This document shows, one piece after another, positions 7,464 through 17,725 of a DNA stretch of 32,893 nucleotides. Position numbers and translations under genes: made by a program. A model generated the notes under the pieces. That model did no database searches and was not told the origin of the DNA. It saw only the letters and a list, made by a program, of their open reading frames with translations. Position 1 is the first letter of the stretch. Each line of letters starts with the position of its first letter. The DNA is from Dokdonella_A sp014338185 (GTDB lineage Bacteria > Pseudomonadota > Gammaproteobacteria > Xanthomonadales > Rhodanobacteraceae): contig SZOS01000036.1 of the NCBI GenBank assembly GCA_030263295.1, positions 1 to 32,893 of the forward strand, given 5' to 3'.

Positions 7464-8810
7464 TCACTTGCCGATGCAGAAGCTCGAAAAGATCGCGCCG
7501 AGCAGGTCATCCGCGGTGAACTCACCGGTGATCTCGCCGATGGCGTGCTGCGCCTGGCGCAGTTCCTCGGCGGCGAGTTCGGCCTGGCCCGCGTGCAGTG
7601 CCGCGAGCGCGTCCTGCAGCGCGGTTTGGGCCCGCTCCAGCGCGGCGACATGGCGCGTGCGCGCGCTGAAGGTGCCGGCGCTGCCCTCGCCGGCGCCGGC
7701 ATGGCTGCGCAGTTCGGCCACCAGCAGGTCCAGGCCCTGGCCGGTGCGCGCCGACAGCCACAGGTGGCTGGTGTCCGCGCTGCGTTCGCGGCGCGGCGCG
7801 AGGCCGGGCACGAGGTCGATCTTGTTGTGGATGATGATGCGCGCGGTGTCGGGCGGCAGTGTGGTCAGCAGCGCAGCCACATCCGCGGGTGCCTCGGATG
7901 CGGGCAGCACCAGCGCGAGGTCGGCGCGCGCGAGCTCGGCATGGGCGCGGCGCACGCCCTCGCGCTCGACTTCGTCGTCGGTGTCGCGCAGGCCCGCGGT
8001 ATCGGCCAGCGTGAACGCGATGCCGTCGAGGTCGATGGTCTCGCGCAGCACGTCGCGGGTGGTGCCCGCGATGGCGGTGACGATCGCGCGTTCGCTCGCG
8101 GCGAGCGCATTGAGCAGGCTCGACTTGCCCACGTTGGGCTGGCCGACGATGACCACGTGCAGGCCGTCGCGCAGGCGCACGCCGCGGCGCGTGGCCGCGA
8201 GCAGGTCGGCGAGCGCGGCGCGCAGCGCATCCAGGTCGGCCCGCAGTGCGGCATTGTCGAGGAAGTCGATGTCCTCGTCGCTGAAGTCGATGCTGGCCTC
8301 GATCCAGCTGCGCACGCGCACGAGTTCGGCGGTGAGCGCGTGGCTGCGCCGCGAGAACTCGCCATCGAGGCTGCGCTGGGCCGCGCGCGCGGCCGCGCGC
8401 GAGGTGCTGGCGATGAGGTCCGCCACCGCCTCGGCCTGGGCCAGATCGAGCTTGCCGTTGAGGAAGGCGCGCTGGGTGAACTCGCCCGGTTGCGCCGCGC
8501 GTGCGCCAAGCTCGATCACGCGCGCGAGCAGGGCCTGCAGCAGCATCGGATTGCCGTGCGCGTGCAGTTCGACCACGTCCTCGCCGGTGTAGGAGCGCGG
8601 TTGCGGGAAGGCGAGCAGCAGGCCGCGGTCGATGATCTCGCCCGCGGCATCGCGGAAGGTCGCGTAGTGGGCGTGGCGCGCGCGCGGCGCGCGACCGAGC
8701 AGCGCCTGTGCGATCGCGGGTGCGCGCGGGCCCGAGATGCGCAGCACGCCGACACCGGCTGGGGCCGACGCGGTGGCGATCGCCGCGATCGTGTCGGTCG
8801 CGGCGCTCAT
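7464..8810 (-). CDS. mnmE: tRNA modification GTPase MnmE (TrmE)
   Basis: MnmE with MnmG installs carboxymethylaminomethyl or aminomethyl groups on uridine 34 of several tRNAs, using a folate-derived carbon. The protein is 448 residues. The N-terminal folate-binding domain includes SYTGEDVVELHAHG (about 73-86) and is followed by a helical domain. The inserted GTPase domain has G1 GQPNVGKS (223-230), G3 DTAG (270-273) and G4 NKID (329-332). The C-terminus ends CIGK, whose cysteine is essential for activity in E. coli. It begins 4 bases after the yidC stop, as part of the rpmH-rnpA-yidC-mnmE group. Confidence 0.98.
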   Translation of the reverse strand: MSAATDTIAAIATASAPAGVGVLRISGPRAPAIAQALLGRAPRARHAHYATFRDAAGEIIDRGLLLAFPQPRSYTGEDVVELHAHGNPMLLQALLARVIELGARAAQPGEFTQRAFLNGKLDLAQAEAVADLIASTSRAAARAAQRSLDGEFSRRSHALTAELVRVRSWIEASIDFSDEDIDFLDNAALRADLDALRAALADLLAATRRGVRLRDGLHVVIVGQPNVGKSSLLNALAASERAIVTAIAGTTRDVLRETIDLDGIAFTLADTAGLRDTDDEVEREGVRRAHAELARADLALVLPASEAPADVAALLTTLPPDTARIIIHNKIDLVPGLAPRRERSADTSHLWLSARTGQGLDLLVAELRSHAGAGEGSAGTFSARTRHVAALERAQTALQDALAALHAGQAELAAEELRQAQHAIGEITGEFTADDLLGAIFSSFCIGK

Positions 8811-8814
8811 GGCA

Positions 8815-10524
8815 TCAGGCGGCGGCCGGCTTGTCGCCGCGCTCGATGCGGCGCGTGATGATCCACTGCTGCAGCAGGCCGAGGCCGCCGTTGACCACGT
8901 AGTACAGCACCAGGCCCGCCGGGAAGAATGCGAACAGCACCGAGAACACCACCGGCATGATCTTCATCATCCTGGCCTGGGTCGGGTCCATTCCCGTCAT
9001 CGGCGTCAGGTGCTGGGTGGCCACCATCACGATCGCGTTGAGCACCGGCAGCACGTAGTACGGATCGGGGGCGCTGAGGTTGTTGAGCCAGCCCACGAAC
9101 GAGGCCTGGCGCAGCTCCACGCTCTCCAGCAGCACCCAGTACAGCGCGAAGAACACCGGAATCTGGATCAGCATCGGCAGGCAGCCGGCCAGCGGATTGA
9201 CCTTTTCCTTCTGGAACAGCTCCATCTGCGCCGCCGCGAACTTCTGCCGGTCGTCGCCATAGCGCTCCTTGAGCGCGGCCAGGCGCGGCTGCAGCTTGCG
9301 CATCTTGGCGCTGGAGCGGTACTGCGCCTCGCTGAGCTTGAAGAACAACGCCTTGATCAGCAGCACCAGCAGGATGATCGCCAGGCCCCAGTTGCCGGTG
9401 AGCTTGTGCAGCTTGGTGAGCAGCCAGTGCAGCGGGTCGGCGATGACCGTGAACATGCCGTAGTCGACCGTGAGCGCAAGCCCCGGCGCGATCGTGTCCA
9501 GGCTCGCCTGCAGCTTGGGGCCGACGTACAGGCGTGCGCTGGTGGTGGCGCTTGCGCCCGGCGCGACCGTGAGCGGGGGCGACATCGCGCGGATCAGGTA
9601 GCGCGTGCCGGCGGCGTTGGTGACTTCGCTGGTGGCATAGCTGTCGGCCTCCTGCGCGGGCGGGATCCAGGCCGCGAAGAAGTAGTGCTGCAGCATCGCG
9701 GCCCAGCCGCCAGCGAAGCTCTTGGCCAGCGGTTCCTTGGCAAAGTGGTCGAACTTGAGCTTTTCGAACTTGTCGGCAGGGCTGTAGATCGCCGCGCCGG
9801 CAAAGCTGTAGCGCTCGACGTTGGCGTAGCCCTTGATGCCGGCGCTGTCATAAACGGGCGGCACGCGCTGCAACTGGCGGTAGGCGTTGCCATGCCACGC
9901 ACTCGCGCCGTTGTTGCTGATTTCCTCGCGCTGCTCGATCACGTAACTGCCGCGCCTGAACGTGAGCACCTTGCGCACGCTGAGGCCGCCGGGGCCGCTC
10001 CAGATCAACGGCACCTCTATGCTTTCGGCGCTGCCGAGCGTGTAGGCGTTGTGCTCGACCTGATACAGCGCGGTGTGGTCGGGCGCGACGATCGCGCTGC
10101 CCTGGGCGGCGATGAGACCGCTTTGCGCGACGAACCAGGTGGCGTTGGCGCGGTCGAGCAGACGCACCGGGTGGTCGCTCTGGTGCGGCTGTTGCGGATA
10201 GGCCAGCAGATCGGCCACCACCACGTTGCCGCCGCGCGGATCGATCTCCACGCGCAGCACGTCGGTGGTCACGACCACGCTGGCCGCGGCCGCGGCGCCA
10301 GCGAGTTCGGTGCCGGCGACATCGACGGGCACCGTGGCCGCGACCGGTGCCGTGCCGGCAGCGGGGGTCTCGCCCTGGGCGCCCGTGGCTGGCGACGTGG
10401 TCGCAGCCGGGCCGCCCACCGCCGGCGCTTGGGCCGGTGCGCCATAGTCCTGCTCCCACTGCATCCACATGAGGTAGACGATGAACAGCAGGGCGATGAA
10501 CAGGATGTTGCGGGTACTCGTCAT
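8815..10524 (-). CDS. yidC: Membrane protein insertase YidC
   Basis: YidC inserts and folds inner-membrane proteins, alone or with SecYEG. At 569 residues it is the Gram-negative long form. It has an N-terminal transmembrane helix (ILFIALLFIVYLMWMQW), an Ala/Pro/Thr linker and a large periplasmic P1 domain. The conserved five-helix core includes NWGLAIILLVLLIKALFF, NPLAGCLPMLIQIPVFFALY and a final helix near GLVLYYVVNGGLGLLQQW. The start is set at MTSTRNI (10524), where the family begins; the upstream 52 codons of the frame overlap the rnpA end. Its 3' end abuts mnmE. Confidence 0.97.
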   Translation of the reverse strand: MTSTRNILFIALLFIVYLMWMQWEQDYGAPAQAPAVGGPAATTSPATGAQGETPAAGTAPVAATVPVDVAGTELAGAAAAASVVVTTDVLRVEIDPRGGNVVVADLLAYPQQPHQSDHPVRLLDRANATWFVAQSGLIAAQGSAIVAPDHTALYQVEHNAYTLGSAESIEVPLIWSGPGGLSVRKVLTFRRGSYVIEQREEISNNGASAWHGNAYRQLQRVPPVYDSAGIKGYANVERYSFAGAAIYSPADKFEKLKFDHFAKEPLAKSFAGGWAAMLQHYFFAAWIPPAQEADSYATSEVTNAAGTRYLIRAMSPPLTVAPGASATTSARLYVGPKLQASLDTIAPGLALTVDYGMFTVIADPLHWLLTKLHKLTGNWGLAIILLVLLIKALFFKLSEAQYRSSAKMRKLQPRLAALKERYGDDRQKFAAAQMELFQKEKVNPLAGCLPMLIQIPVFFALYWVLLESVELRQASFVGWLNNLSAPDPYYVLPVLNAIVMVATQHLTPMTGMDPTQARMMKIMPVVFSVLFAFFPAGLVLYYVVNGGLGLLQQWIITRRIERGDKPAAA

Positions 10525-10645
10525 GGGCTTGCGGCAGCGGCGATGAGGGAGCGGCCCGCCGCCGCGTCGACGGTGCCCGGTGGCACCCGCAGCAGATGGA
10601 CCTCGGCAGCAGGACAGCAGATGGCGGCGGCTCGCGCCGCGCGGA

Positions 10646-11029
10646 TCAGCCGCGCATTGTGCCGGTCGACCCGCCGGCATTCAACGCCGCGATGCGCTGC
10701 CACAGCTGTTGCAGATCGCCATGCAGGCGCGCGTTGTCGGCGGCGGCGGCGGCGGGATGGGCGATGAGCAGGATGTCGAGTGCGCCGAGCAGGTGGCGGT
10801 GGCGGCGAAAACTGTCGCGGGCGACGCGCTTGATGCGGTTGCGCTGCACCGCAAGCTTGGAAACCCGCCGCGAGACCGCCAGACCCAGCCGGGCCGTGTC
10901 ACCGGAATTGGGCTTGACCTGGGCGGTCAGGTGCGGCCCGGCGAAGCGGCGGCTGCCGCTCCTGAGGGCCGCGAAGTCGCGCGGTGTGAGCAGTCGCGCC
11001 GTGCGCGGAAAGCGCGCGGGCGTAGCCAC
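10646..11029 (-). CDS. rnpA: Ribonuclease P protein component RnpA
   Basis: RnpA is the basic protein that helps the RNase P RNA bind and cut pre-tRNA 5' leaders. The GTG start at 11029 gives 127 residues, the normal size, beginning VATPARFPRTARLLTP. The RNP motif is present as AVSRRVSKLAVQRNRIKRVARDSF, with the hallmark RNRIKR. The gene follows rpmH by 11 bases. The start is the least certain part: the frame stays open far upstream but overlaps rpmH there, and no strong ribosome binding site is seen, so coupling to rpmH translation is likely. Confidence 0.93.
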   Translation of the reverse strand: MATPARFPRTARLLTPRDFAALRSGSRRFAGPHLTAQVKPNSGDTARLGLAVSRRVSKLAVQRNRIKRVARDSFRRHRHLLGALDILLIAHPAAAAADNARLHGDLQQLWQRIAALNAGGSTGTMRG

Positions 11030-11040
11030 CGCGCGGCCGG

Positions 11041-11181
11041 TCAGACCGCGAGGCGCTTGCGGCCCCTGGCGCGACGCGCGTTGATGACCTTGCGGCCACC
11101 GCGAGTCTTCATGCGCGCACGGAAACCGTGGTCGCGGACGCGCTTGAGATTGCTGGGCTGGTAAGTGCGCTTGGTGGCCAT
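11041..11181 (-). CDS. rpmH: 50S ribosomal protein L34
   Basis: This is a complete 46-residue L34 beginning MATKRTYQPSNLKRVRDHGF, with the family-typical RMKTRGGR and the closing ARGRKRLAV. It is a highly basic component of the large ribosomal subunit. It is first in the rpmH-rnpA-yidC-mnmE transcript, behind a good sigma-70 promoter, and divergent from dnaA, the standard order near bacterial origins. Confidence 0.98.
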   Translation of the reverse strand: MATKRTYQPSNLKRVRDHGFRARMKTRGGRKVINARRARGRKRLAV

Positions 11182-11213
11182 GGCACGGGCTGCGTTGGAA
11201 AAAAAGGGCGCAA

Positions 11214-11242
11214 ATCATAGGGTTCTGGCGGCGCAGCGTCAA
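11214..11242 (-). promoter_or_regulatory. Sigma-70 promoter of rpmH-rnpA-yidC-mnmE
   Basis: On the minus strand TTGACG (11242-11237) and TATGAT (11219-11214) are separated by exactly 17 bases. Each matches the consensus at five of six positions. Transcription should start near 11207, leaving a leader of about 26 bases that contains a run of T residues before the L34 start. Confidence 0.8.
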
Positions 11243-11331
11243 GCCGTGCGCACCCTGGCCGGCGCTCGCGGCGGGTGCGCCGATCAGCCGCTGGCGCCTG
11301 GCGGCCTTTCGGCACAGCGGGTCCGCACTGC

Positions 11332-11337
11332 TATGCT
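11332..11337 (+). promoter_or_regulatory. Possible -10 element for dnaA
   Basis: TATGCT lies about 54 bases before the dnaA start, with a weak TTCGGC at 11308-11313 (18-base spacing). No perfect DnaA box that could mediate autoregulation is seen between rpmH and dnaA. This is a guess from position and the -10 match only. Confidence 0.35.
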
Positions 11338-11390
11338 GCATGGTCCTTGCGCCTGTCGCAGCGCGCAGCGTACACGGACCCCGACTGGAC

Positions 11391-12701
11391 ATGAGTGAAC
11401 TCTGGCAGCGCTGCCTGGCCCGCCTCGAGGCGCAGTTGAGCGCCGAGGACGTGCACACCTACCTTGCGCCACTGCAGGGCGCCGAGGAAGGCGCCACGCT
11501 GGTCCTTTGGGCGCCCAATCCCTACACACTCGATGCGGTGCGCGAGCGCTTCCTGCTGCCCGTGCAGCAGGCCCTGCAGCAGCTCGCGCCGACGCCGATG
11601 GGCGTGGAACTGCGGCTGGGCACGCGCACCGCGGCGGCGCCGCGCGAGGAGCCGCGCGTGCGCGGCGGCGAGCGTGGCGAGGACTCCAAGCTCAACGCGC
11701 ACTACACCTTCGAAAACTTCGTCGAGGGCAAGTCCAACCAGCTGGGCAAGGCCGCCGCGATGCAGGTGGCGCAGAACCCCGGCCGCGCCTACAACCCGCT
11801 GCTGCTGTACGGCGGTACCGGGCTGGGCAAGACTCATCTCATGCATGCGGCCGGCAACCTCATGCGCGCCAATCGCGCCGACATGAAGATCCTGTACCTG
11901 CACTCGGAGGATTTCGTGTCGGGCATGGTGCGCGCGCTGCAGCAGAAGAACATGGACGGGTTCAAGCGCCGCTTCCGTTCGGTCGACGCGCTGCTCATCG
12001 ACGACATCCAGTTCTTCGCGGGCAAGGAAACCACCCAGGAAGAGTTCTTCCACACCTTCAACGCGCTGTTCGAAGGCAAGCAGCAGATCATCCTCACCTG
12101 CGACCGCTATCCCAAGGAGGTCGACCGCCTGGAGCCGCGCCTGAAGTCGCGCCTGGGCTGGGGCCTGTCGGTAGCGATCGAGCCACCCGATTTCGAAACA
12201 CGGGCGGCGATCCTGCTGGCCAAGGCGCAGGGCAAGGGCGTGGACCTGCCCGAGGCGGTGGCGGCGCTGATCGCCAAGCGCCTGCGCTCGCATGTGCGCG
12301 ACCTCGAAGGCGCGCTCAACACGCTCATCGCGCGCGCCAACTTCGTAGGCAAGCCGATCACCCAGGAATTCGCCCAGGAAACGCTGCGCGACCTCCTCAC
12401 CGTGCACGCGCAGGCGATCTCGATCCCCAACATCCAGAAGGTCGTGGCAGACTACTACCAGATGCGTGTTGCCGACCTGCTGTCCAAGCGCCGCAGCCGT
12501 TCGATTGCGCGACCACGGCAAGTGGCGATGACCCTGGCCAAGGAACTGACCGAACACAGCCTGCCGGAAATCGGGGATGCCTTTGGTGGTCGCGACCACA
12601 CCACCGTGCTGCACGCATGCCGGACGGTGCGCGACCTGCGCGAGTCCGATGGCAAGCTGCGGCAGGACTGGGAAAAGCTGGTGCGCCAGCTCACCGGCTG
12701 A
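11391..12701 (+). CDS. dnaA: Chromosomal replication initiator DnaA
   Basis: DnaA binds DnaA boxes at oriC, opens the duplex and loads the helicase. The protein is 436 residues. Domain I (about 1-75) begins MSELWQRCLARLEAQL. Domain II is a very short linker (about 80-103). The AAA+ domain has Walker A GGTGLGKT (141-148) and Walker B LLIDDIQFF (201-209). Domain IV carries the DNA-binding signature GRDHTTVLHACRTV. The ATG at 11391 matches the family start; the open frame extends 17 codons further upstream without homology. It is divergent from rpmH and precedes the putative origin. Confidence 0.98.
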   Translation: MSELWQRCLARLEAQLSAEDVHTYLAPLQGAEEGATLVLWAPNPYTLDAVRERFLLPVQQALQQLAPTPMGVELRLGTRTAAAPREEPRVRGGERGEDSKLNAHYTFENFVEGKSNQLGKAAAMQVAQNPGRAYNPLLLYGGTGLGKTHLMHAAGNLMRANRADMKILYLHSEDFVSGMVRALQQKNMDGFKRRFRSVDALLIDDIQFFAGKETTQEEFFHTFNALFEGKQQIILTCDRYPKEVDRLEPRLKSRLGWGLSVAIEPPDFETRAAILLAKAQGKGVDLPEAVAALIAKRLRSHVRDLEGALNTLIARANFVGKPITQEFAQETLRDLLTVHAQAISIPNIQKVVADYYQMRVADLLSKRRSRSIARPRQVAMTLAKELTEHSLPEIGDAFGGRDHTTVLHACRTVRDLRESDGKLRQDWEKLVRQLTG

Positions 12702-12907
12702 AGGCTGTAGACAAGCACAGGACAACATGTGGACAGCTTTTGGCGCGGAGGTTATCCACAACTGGCGCACAGCAAGACCGGCGTGTTCCCCAGTGCCAAA
12801 ACAAGTTACAAGTCATTGATAATTAAGAATAAACACAGGCAGTTCGCGTAGCCCACAGCCCCTACAGCCCTACACTACTCCACACCAGAGAACAGGAACG
12901 GCAGACC
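12702..12907 (+). other. oriC: Probable replication origin (oriC) in the dnaA-dnaN gap
   Basis: This 206-base noncoding gap has one perfect DnaA box, TTATCCACA (12752-12760), in the plus orientation. A degenerate inverted box, TGTGGACAG (two mismatches), is at 12728-12736. A strikingly AT-rich stretch of about 40 bases (12798-12836) contains a tandem 7-mer, ACAAGTT-ACAAGTC, followed by GATAATTAAGAATAAA, and is a candidate duplex-unwinding element. The dnaA-dnaN gap is the usual origin site in this gene order. The low number of recognisable boxes keeps the call from certainty. A promoter for dnaN should also lie here but is not clear. Confidence 0.7.
12752..12760 (+). promoter_or_regulatory. 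DnaA box (perfect consensus)
   Basis: TTATCCACA matches the high-affinity consensus at nine of nine positions. It lies 51 bases after the dnaA stop and about 40 bases before the AT-rich stretch. Confidence 0.8.
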
Positions 12908-14008
12908 ATGCGCTTCAGCATCCAGCGAGAGACCCTCCTCAAGCGATTGCAACATGTCGTTGGTGTGGTGGAACGGCGCCAGACCTTGCCGGTACTCGCC
13001 AACCTGCTGGTGGTCGTGGATGCGGACGGGGTTGCGCTCACGGGCACCGACCTGGAAGTGGAAATGAGCGCGCGCACCAGCGCTGACGATCTGGTGGCAG
13101 GTGAGACCACGGTACCCGCGCGCAAGCTGTTCGACATCTGCCGCGCCCTGCCCGACGGCTGCAAGATCAAGTTCGAGCGCAGCGGCGAGCGCGTGGTGGT
13201 GAGCGCGGGCCGCAGCCGCTTCACGCTCGCGACCCTGCCCGCGACCGAATTCCCGACCATCGAATCGATCGAGGTGGTGGAGCGCGTGGCGCTGCCCGAG
13301 ACCACGCTCAAGGAGCTCATGGAGCGCACCTCGTTCGCGATGGCGCAGCAGGATGTGCGCTACTACCTCAACGGCATGCTGCTCGACCTGCGCGATGGTG
13401 GCCTGCGCTGCGTGGCGACCGATGGCCACCGGCTGGCCTTGGCCGAGGCCCGTTTTGACGGCAAGGTCGGCGCACCGCGCCAGGTCATCGTGCCGCGCAA
13501 GGGCATCGGCGAGCTGCAGGGCCTGTTCGAGATCGGCGACAACGTGATCGAGCTGGAATTCGCTCGCAACCACCTGCGCGTGCGGCGCAACGATGTCACC
13601 TTCACCTCCAAGCTCATCGACGGGCGCTTCCCCGACTACGAGGCGGTGATTCCGATCGGTGCCGACAAGGAAGTGCGTGTCCAGCGCGACGAGTTGCGGG
13701 CGGCGCTGCAGCGAGCGGCGATCCTGTCCAACGAGAAGTACCGTGGTGTGAAGCTCGAGGTCTCGCCCAACCGCCTGCGGATCGTGGCGCACAATCCCGA
13801 GCAGGAAGAGGCGATCGAGGAGATCGAGGCCCGCACCGGCGTGGGCGAGCTCAATGTGGGCTTCAACGTCAATTACCTGCTCGACGCCTTGGGCGCGATC
13901 CAGGCCGACGAAGTGTTGCTGTGCCTGCGCGATGGCCAGTCGAGCTGCCTGCTGCGCAAGCCCGATGCCGACGACACGCGCCATGTGGTGATGCCGCTGC
14001 GGCTGTGA
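12908..14008 (+). CDS. dnaN: DNA polymerase III beta subunit (sliding clamp)
   Basis: DnaN forms the ring-shaped dimer that tethers DNA polymerase III and other partners to DNA. The product is 366 residues, exactly the E. coli length, with the three-domain clamp pattern. It begins MRFSIQRETLLKRLQHV, carries PLRDGGLRCVATDGHRLA-like sequence in the middle domain boundary (YYLNGMLLD, VATDGHRLAL) and ends RHVVMPLRL. The C-terminal residues VVMPLRL form part of the partner-binding pocket. An AGGAAC motif precedes the ATG. It is second in dnaA-dnaN-recF-gyrB. Confidence 0.98.
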   Translation: MRFSIQRETLLKRLQHVVGVVERRQTLPVLANLLVVVDADGVALTGTDLEVEMSARTSADDLVAGETTVPARKLFDICRALPDGCKIKFERSGERVVVSAGRSRFTLATLPATEFPTIESIEVVERVALPETTLKELMERTSFAMAQQDVRYYLNGMLLDLRDGGLRCVATDGHRLALAEARFDGKVGAPRQVIVPRKGIGELQGLFEIGDNVIELEFARNHLRVRRNDVTFTSKLIDGRFPDYEAVIPIGADKEVRVQRDELRAALQRAAILSNEKYRGVKLEVSPNRLRIVAHNPEQEEAIEEIEARTGVGELNVGFNVNYLLDALGAIQADEVLLCLRDGQSSCLLRKPDADDTRHVVMPLRL

Positions 14009-14039
14009 CCGGCCCGCGGCGGCGCCGGCATCGTCCATC

Positions 14040-15119
14040 GTGATCCTGACCCGGCTGCGGCTGGCCAACCTGCGGCTGTTCGAGCAGCTGGAGCTGGACC
14101 TCGTCGCGGGCTGGAACCTGTTCTTTGGCGGCAACGGCGCGGGCAAGACCACGATCCTCGAGGCCGCCTGCCTGTTGTCGCACGGGCGCTCGTTCCGCAC
14201 GGGCAGCCACGAGGCGCTGGCCCGTACAGGCAGCGATGGCTACGCGATCTACGGCGACATCGAGACCGAAGGCGCTGTGCGTGGTGTCGGGATCGCGCGG
14301 CGCAACGGTCGGCTCGAAGCGCGCCTGGGTGGCCAAGCGGTGGCGGTTGGCGAGCTGATGCGCCACACCGCGGTGCTGTGTTTCGAACCGGGATCGCATG
14401 AGCTGCTTGCGGGTGGGTCGGAGGGGCGGCGACGTTTCCTCGACTGGGGTGTGTTCCACGTGGAACATGAGTTCCTGCCAGCCTGGTCGCGCTACCAGCG
14501 CGCGCTGCGCCAGCGCAACGTGCTGTTGCGGCTGGATGCGGCCGACGCTGAGCTGGCGCCGTGGAACCAGGAGCTCGCGCGCAGCGGCGAGCCGTTGACG
14601 CGCATGCGCCAGCGCTATTTCGCGGTGCTCGCACAGGCGGCGCTGCCGCTGCTGGAGGAACTGCTGCCCGAGCTCGGTCAGGCGCAGCTGTCGCTGAGCG
14701 CGGGTCATGACCCGAACCGACCGCTGCAGGAGGAGCTGGTCGAGCGCCAGGCCAGGGATCGCGAGCGCGGACACAGCACGCGCGGGCCGCATCGGGCCGA
14801 CTGGAGCCTCGCCTTCGAGCGCGCACCGAGCCGTGAGCACTGGTCACGCGGGCAGGACAAGCTCGCCGCGTTCGCCCTGCTCATGGCGCAGGCGCAGTGC
14901 CATGCGGCCAGCCACGGGGGGCGGATGCCGGTGCTGTGCCTGGATGACGTGGCGTCGGAGATCGATCAGGCCCATCGCGCACGCGTGTTCGACATGGTTG
15001 GGCGCAGTGGAGCGCAGGTGCTGGTCACGGCCACCGATCAATCCGCGTTGCCGGCCACCCATGAAGGTCGCGTGGCGATGTTCCACGTGGAACAAGCCGG
15101 GGTGCACCGGCTGCTATAA
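14040..15119 (+). CDS. recF: DNA replication/repair protein RecF
   Basis: RecF is an SMC-like ATPase that with RecO and RecR loads RecA at single-strand gaps. The start is GTG at 14040, 31 bases after dnaN, and gives 359 residues. The ATP-binding loop GGNGAGKT is at 30-37. A signature-like RGHSTRGPHRAD precedes Walker B LCLDDVASEID. The gene contains two perfect parS palindromes, at codons 138-143 (VFHVEH) and 347-352 (MFHVEQ), so both sites spell FHVE in the same frame. The last codons overlap a TATAAT that probably serves gyrB. Confidence 0.97.
   Translation: MILTRLRLANLRLFEQLELDLVAGWNLFFGGNGAGKTTILEAACLLSHGRSFRTGSHEALARTGSDGYAIYGDIETEGAVRGVGIARRNGRLEARLGGQAVAVGELMRHTAVLCFEPGSHELLAGGSEGRRRFLDWGVFHVEHEFLPAWSRYQRALRQRNVLLRLDAADAELAPWNQELARSGEPLTRMRQRYFAVLAQAALPLLEELLPELGQAQLSLSAGHDPNRPLQEELVERQARDRERGHSTRGPHRADWSLAFERAPSREHWSRGQDKLAAFALLMAQAQCHAASHGGRMPVLCLDDVASEIDQAHRARVFDMVGRSGAQVLVTATDQSALPATHEGRVAMFHVEQAGVHRLL
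14452..14467. promoter_or_regulatory. parS: parS site 1 (ParB-binding palindrome) inside recF
   Basis: TGTTCCACGTGGAACA is a perfect 16-bp palindrome equal to the chromosomal parS core known from Pseudomonas. ParB loads at such sites and spreads to form the segregation complex near the origin. It is about 1.6 kb from the putative oriC. No parA or parB gene is in the window. Confidence 0.9.
15079..15094. promoter_or_regulatory. parS: parS site 2 (ParB-binding palindrome) at the end of recF
   Basis: This is an identical 16-bp palindrome, TGTTCCACGTGGAACA, 627 bases after the first. It ends 20 bases before a TATAAT that probably drives gyrB, so it covers the position expected for the upstream part of that promoter. 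Confidence 0.9.
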
Positions 15120-15120
15120 T
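15115..15120 (+). promoter_or_regulatory. Probable -10 element of gyrB
   Basis: A perfect TATAAT overlaps the recF stop, 44 bases before the gyrB ATG. No good -35 hexamer is present; the expected position borders parS site 2. A start near 15127 would leave a leader of about 38 bases containing a GGAG ribosome binding site. Confidence 0.55.
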
Positions 15121-15164
15121 CGAACGCTTGCGCTGCCCGAGGCAGGCAGTGGCGCGGAGAACCC

Positions 15165-17573
<2,409 letters not shown>

Positions 17574-17725
17574 ACGGCCATTCCGACCGAATCGGCCACG
17601 GCATCGATGTTGCAAGACAGCATCGATCCATCGACGGCGGGCTTGTGCGCGCCGCGCGTGCGGGGTTACGCTCGGCGGCGCGGTGGGGCCAATCAACGAA
17701 ATAGTTCGTACATCAGGGTGAAAGC

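Noticed and set aside
8737..10767. A 676-codon plus-strand open frame opposite mnmE and yidC
   Set aside because: It is an antisense shadow of two well-conserved genes, with Arg/Gly/Ala/His-rich translation.
11182..11390. Origin or DnaA-box cluster between rpmH and dnaA
   Set aside because: No TTATCCACA-like 9-mer or AT-rich stretch is seen there, unlike in the dnaA-dnaN gap.
17574..17725. Terminator after gyrB
   Set aside because: Only short, imperfect GGCC repeats are present and no T-run follows.
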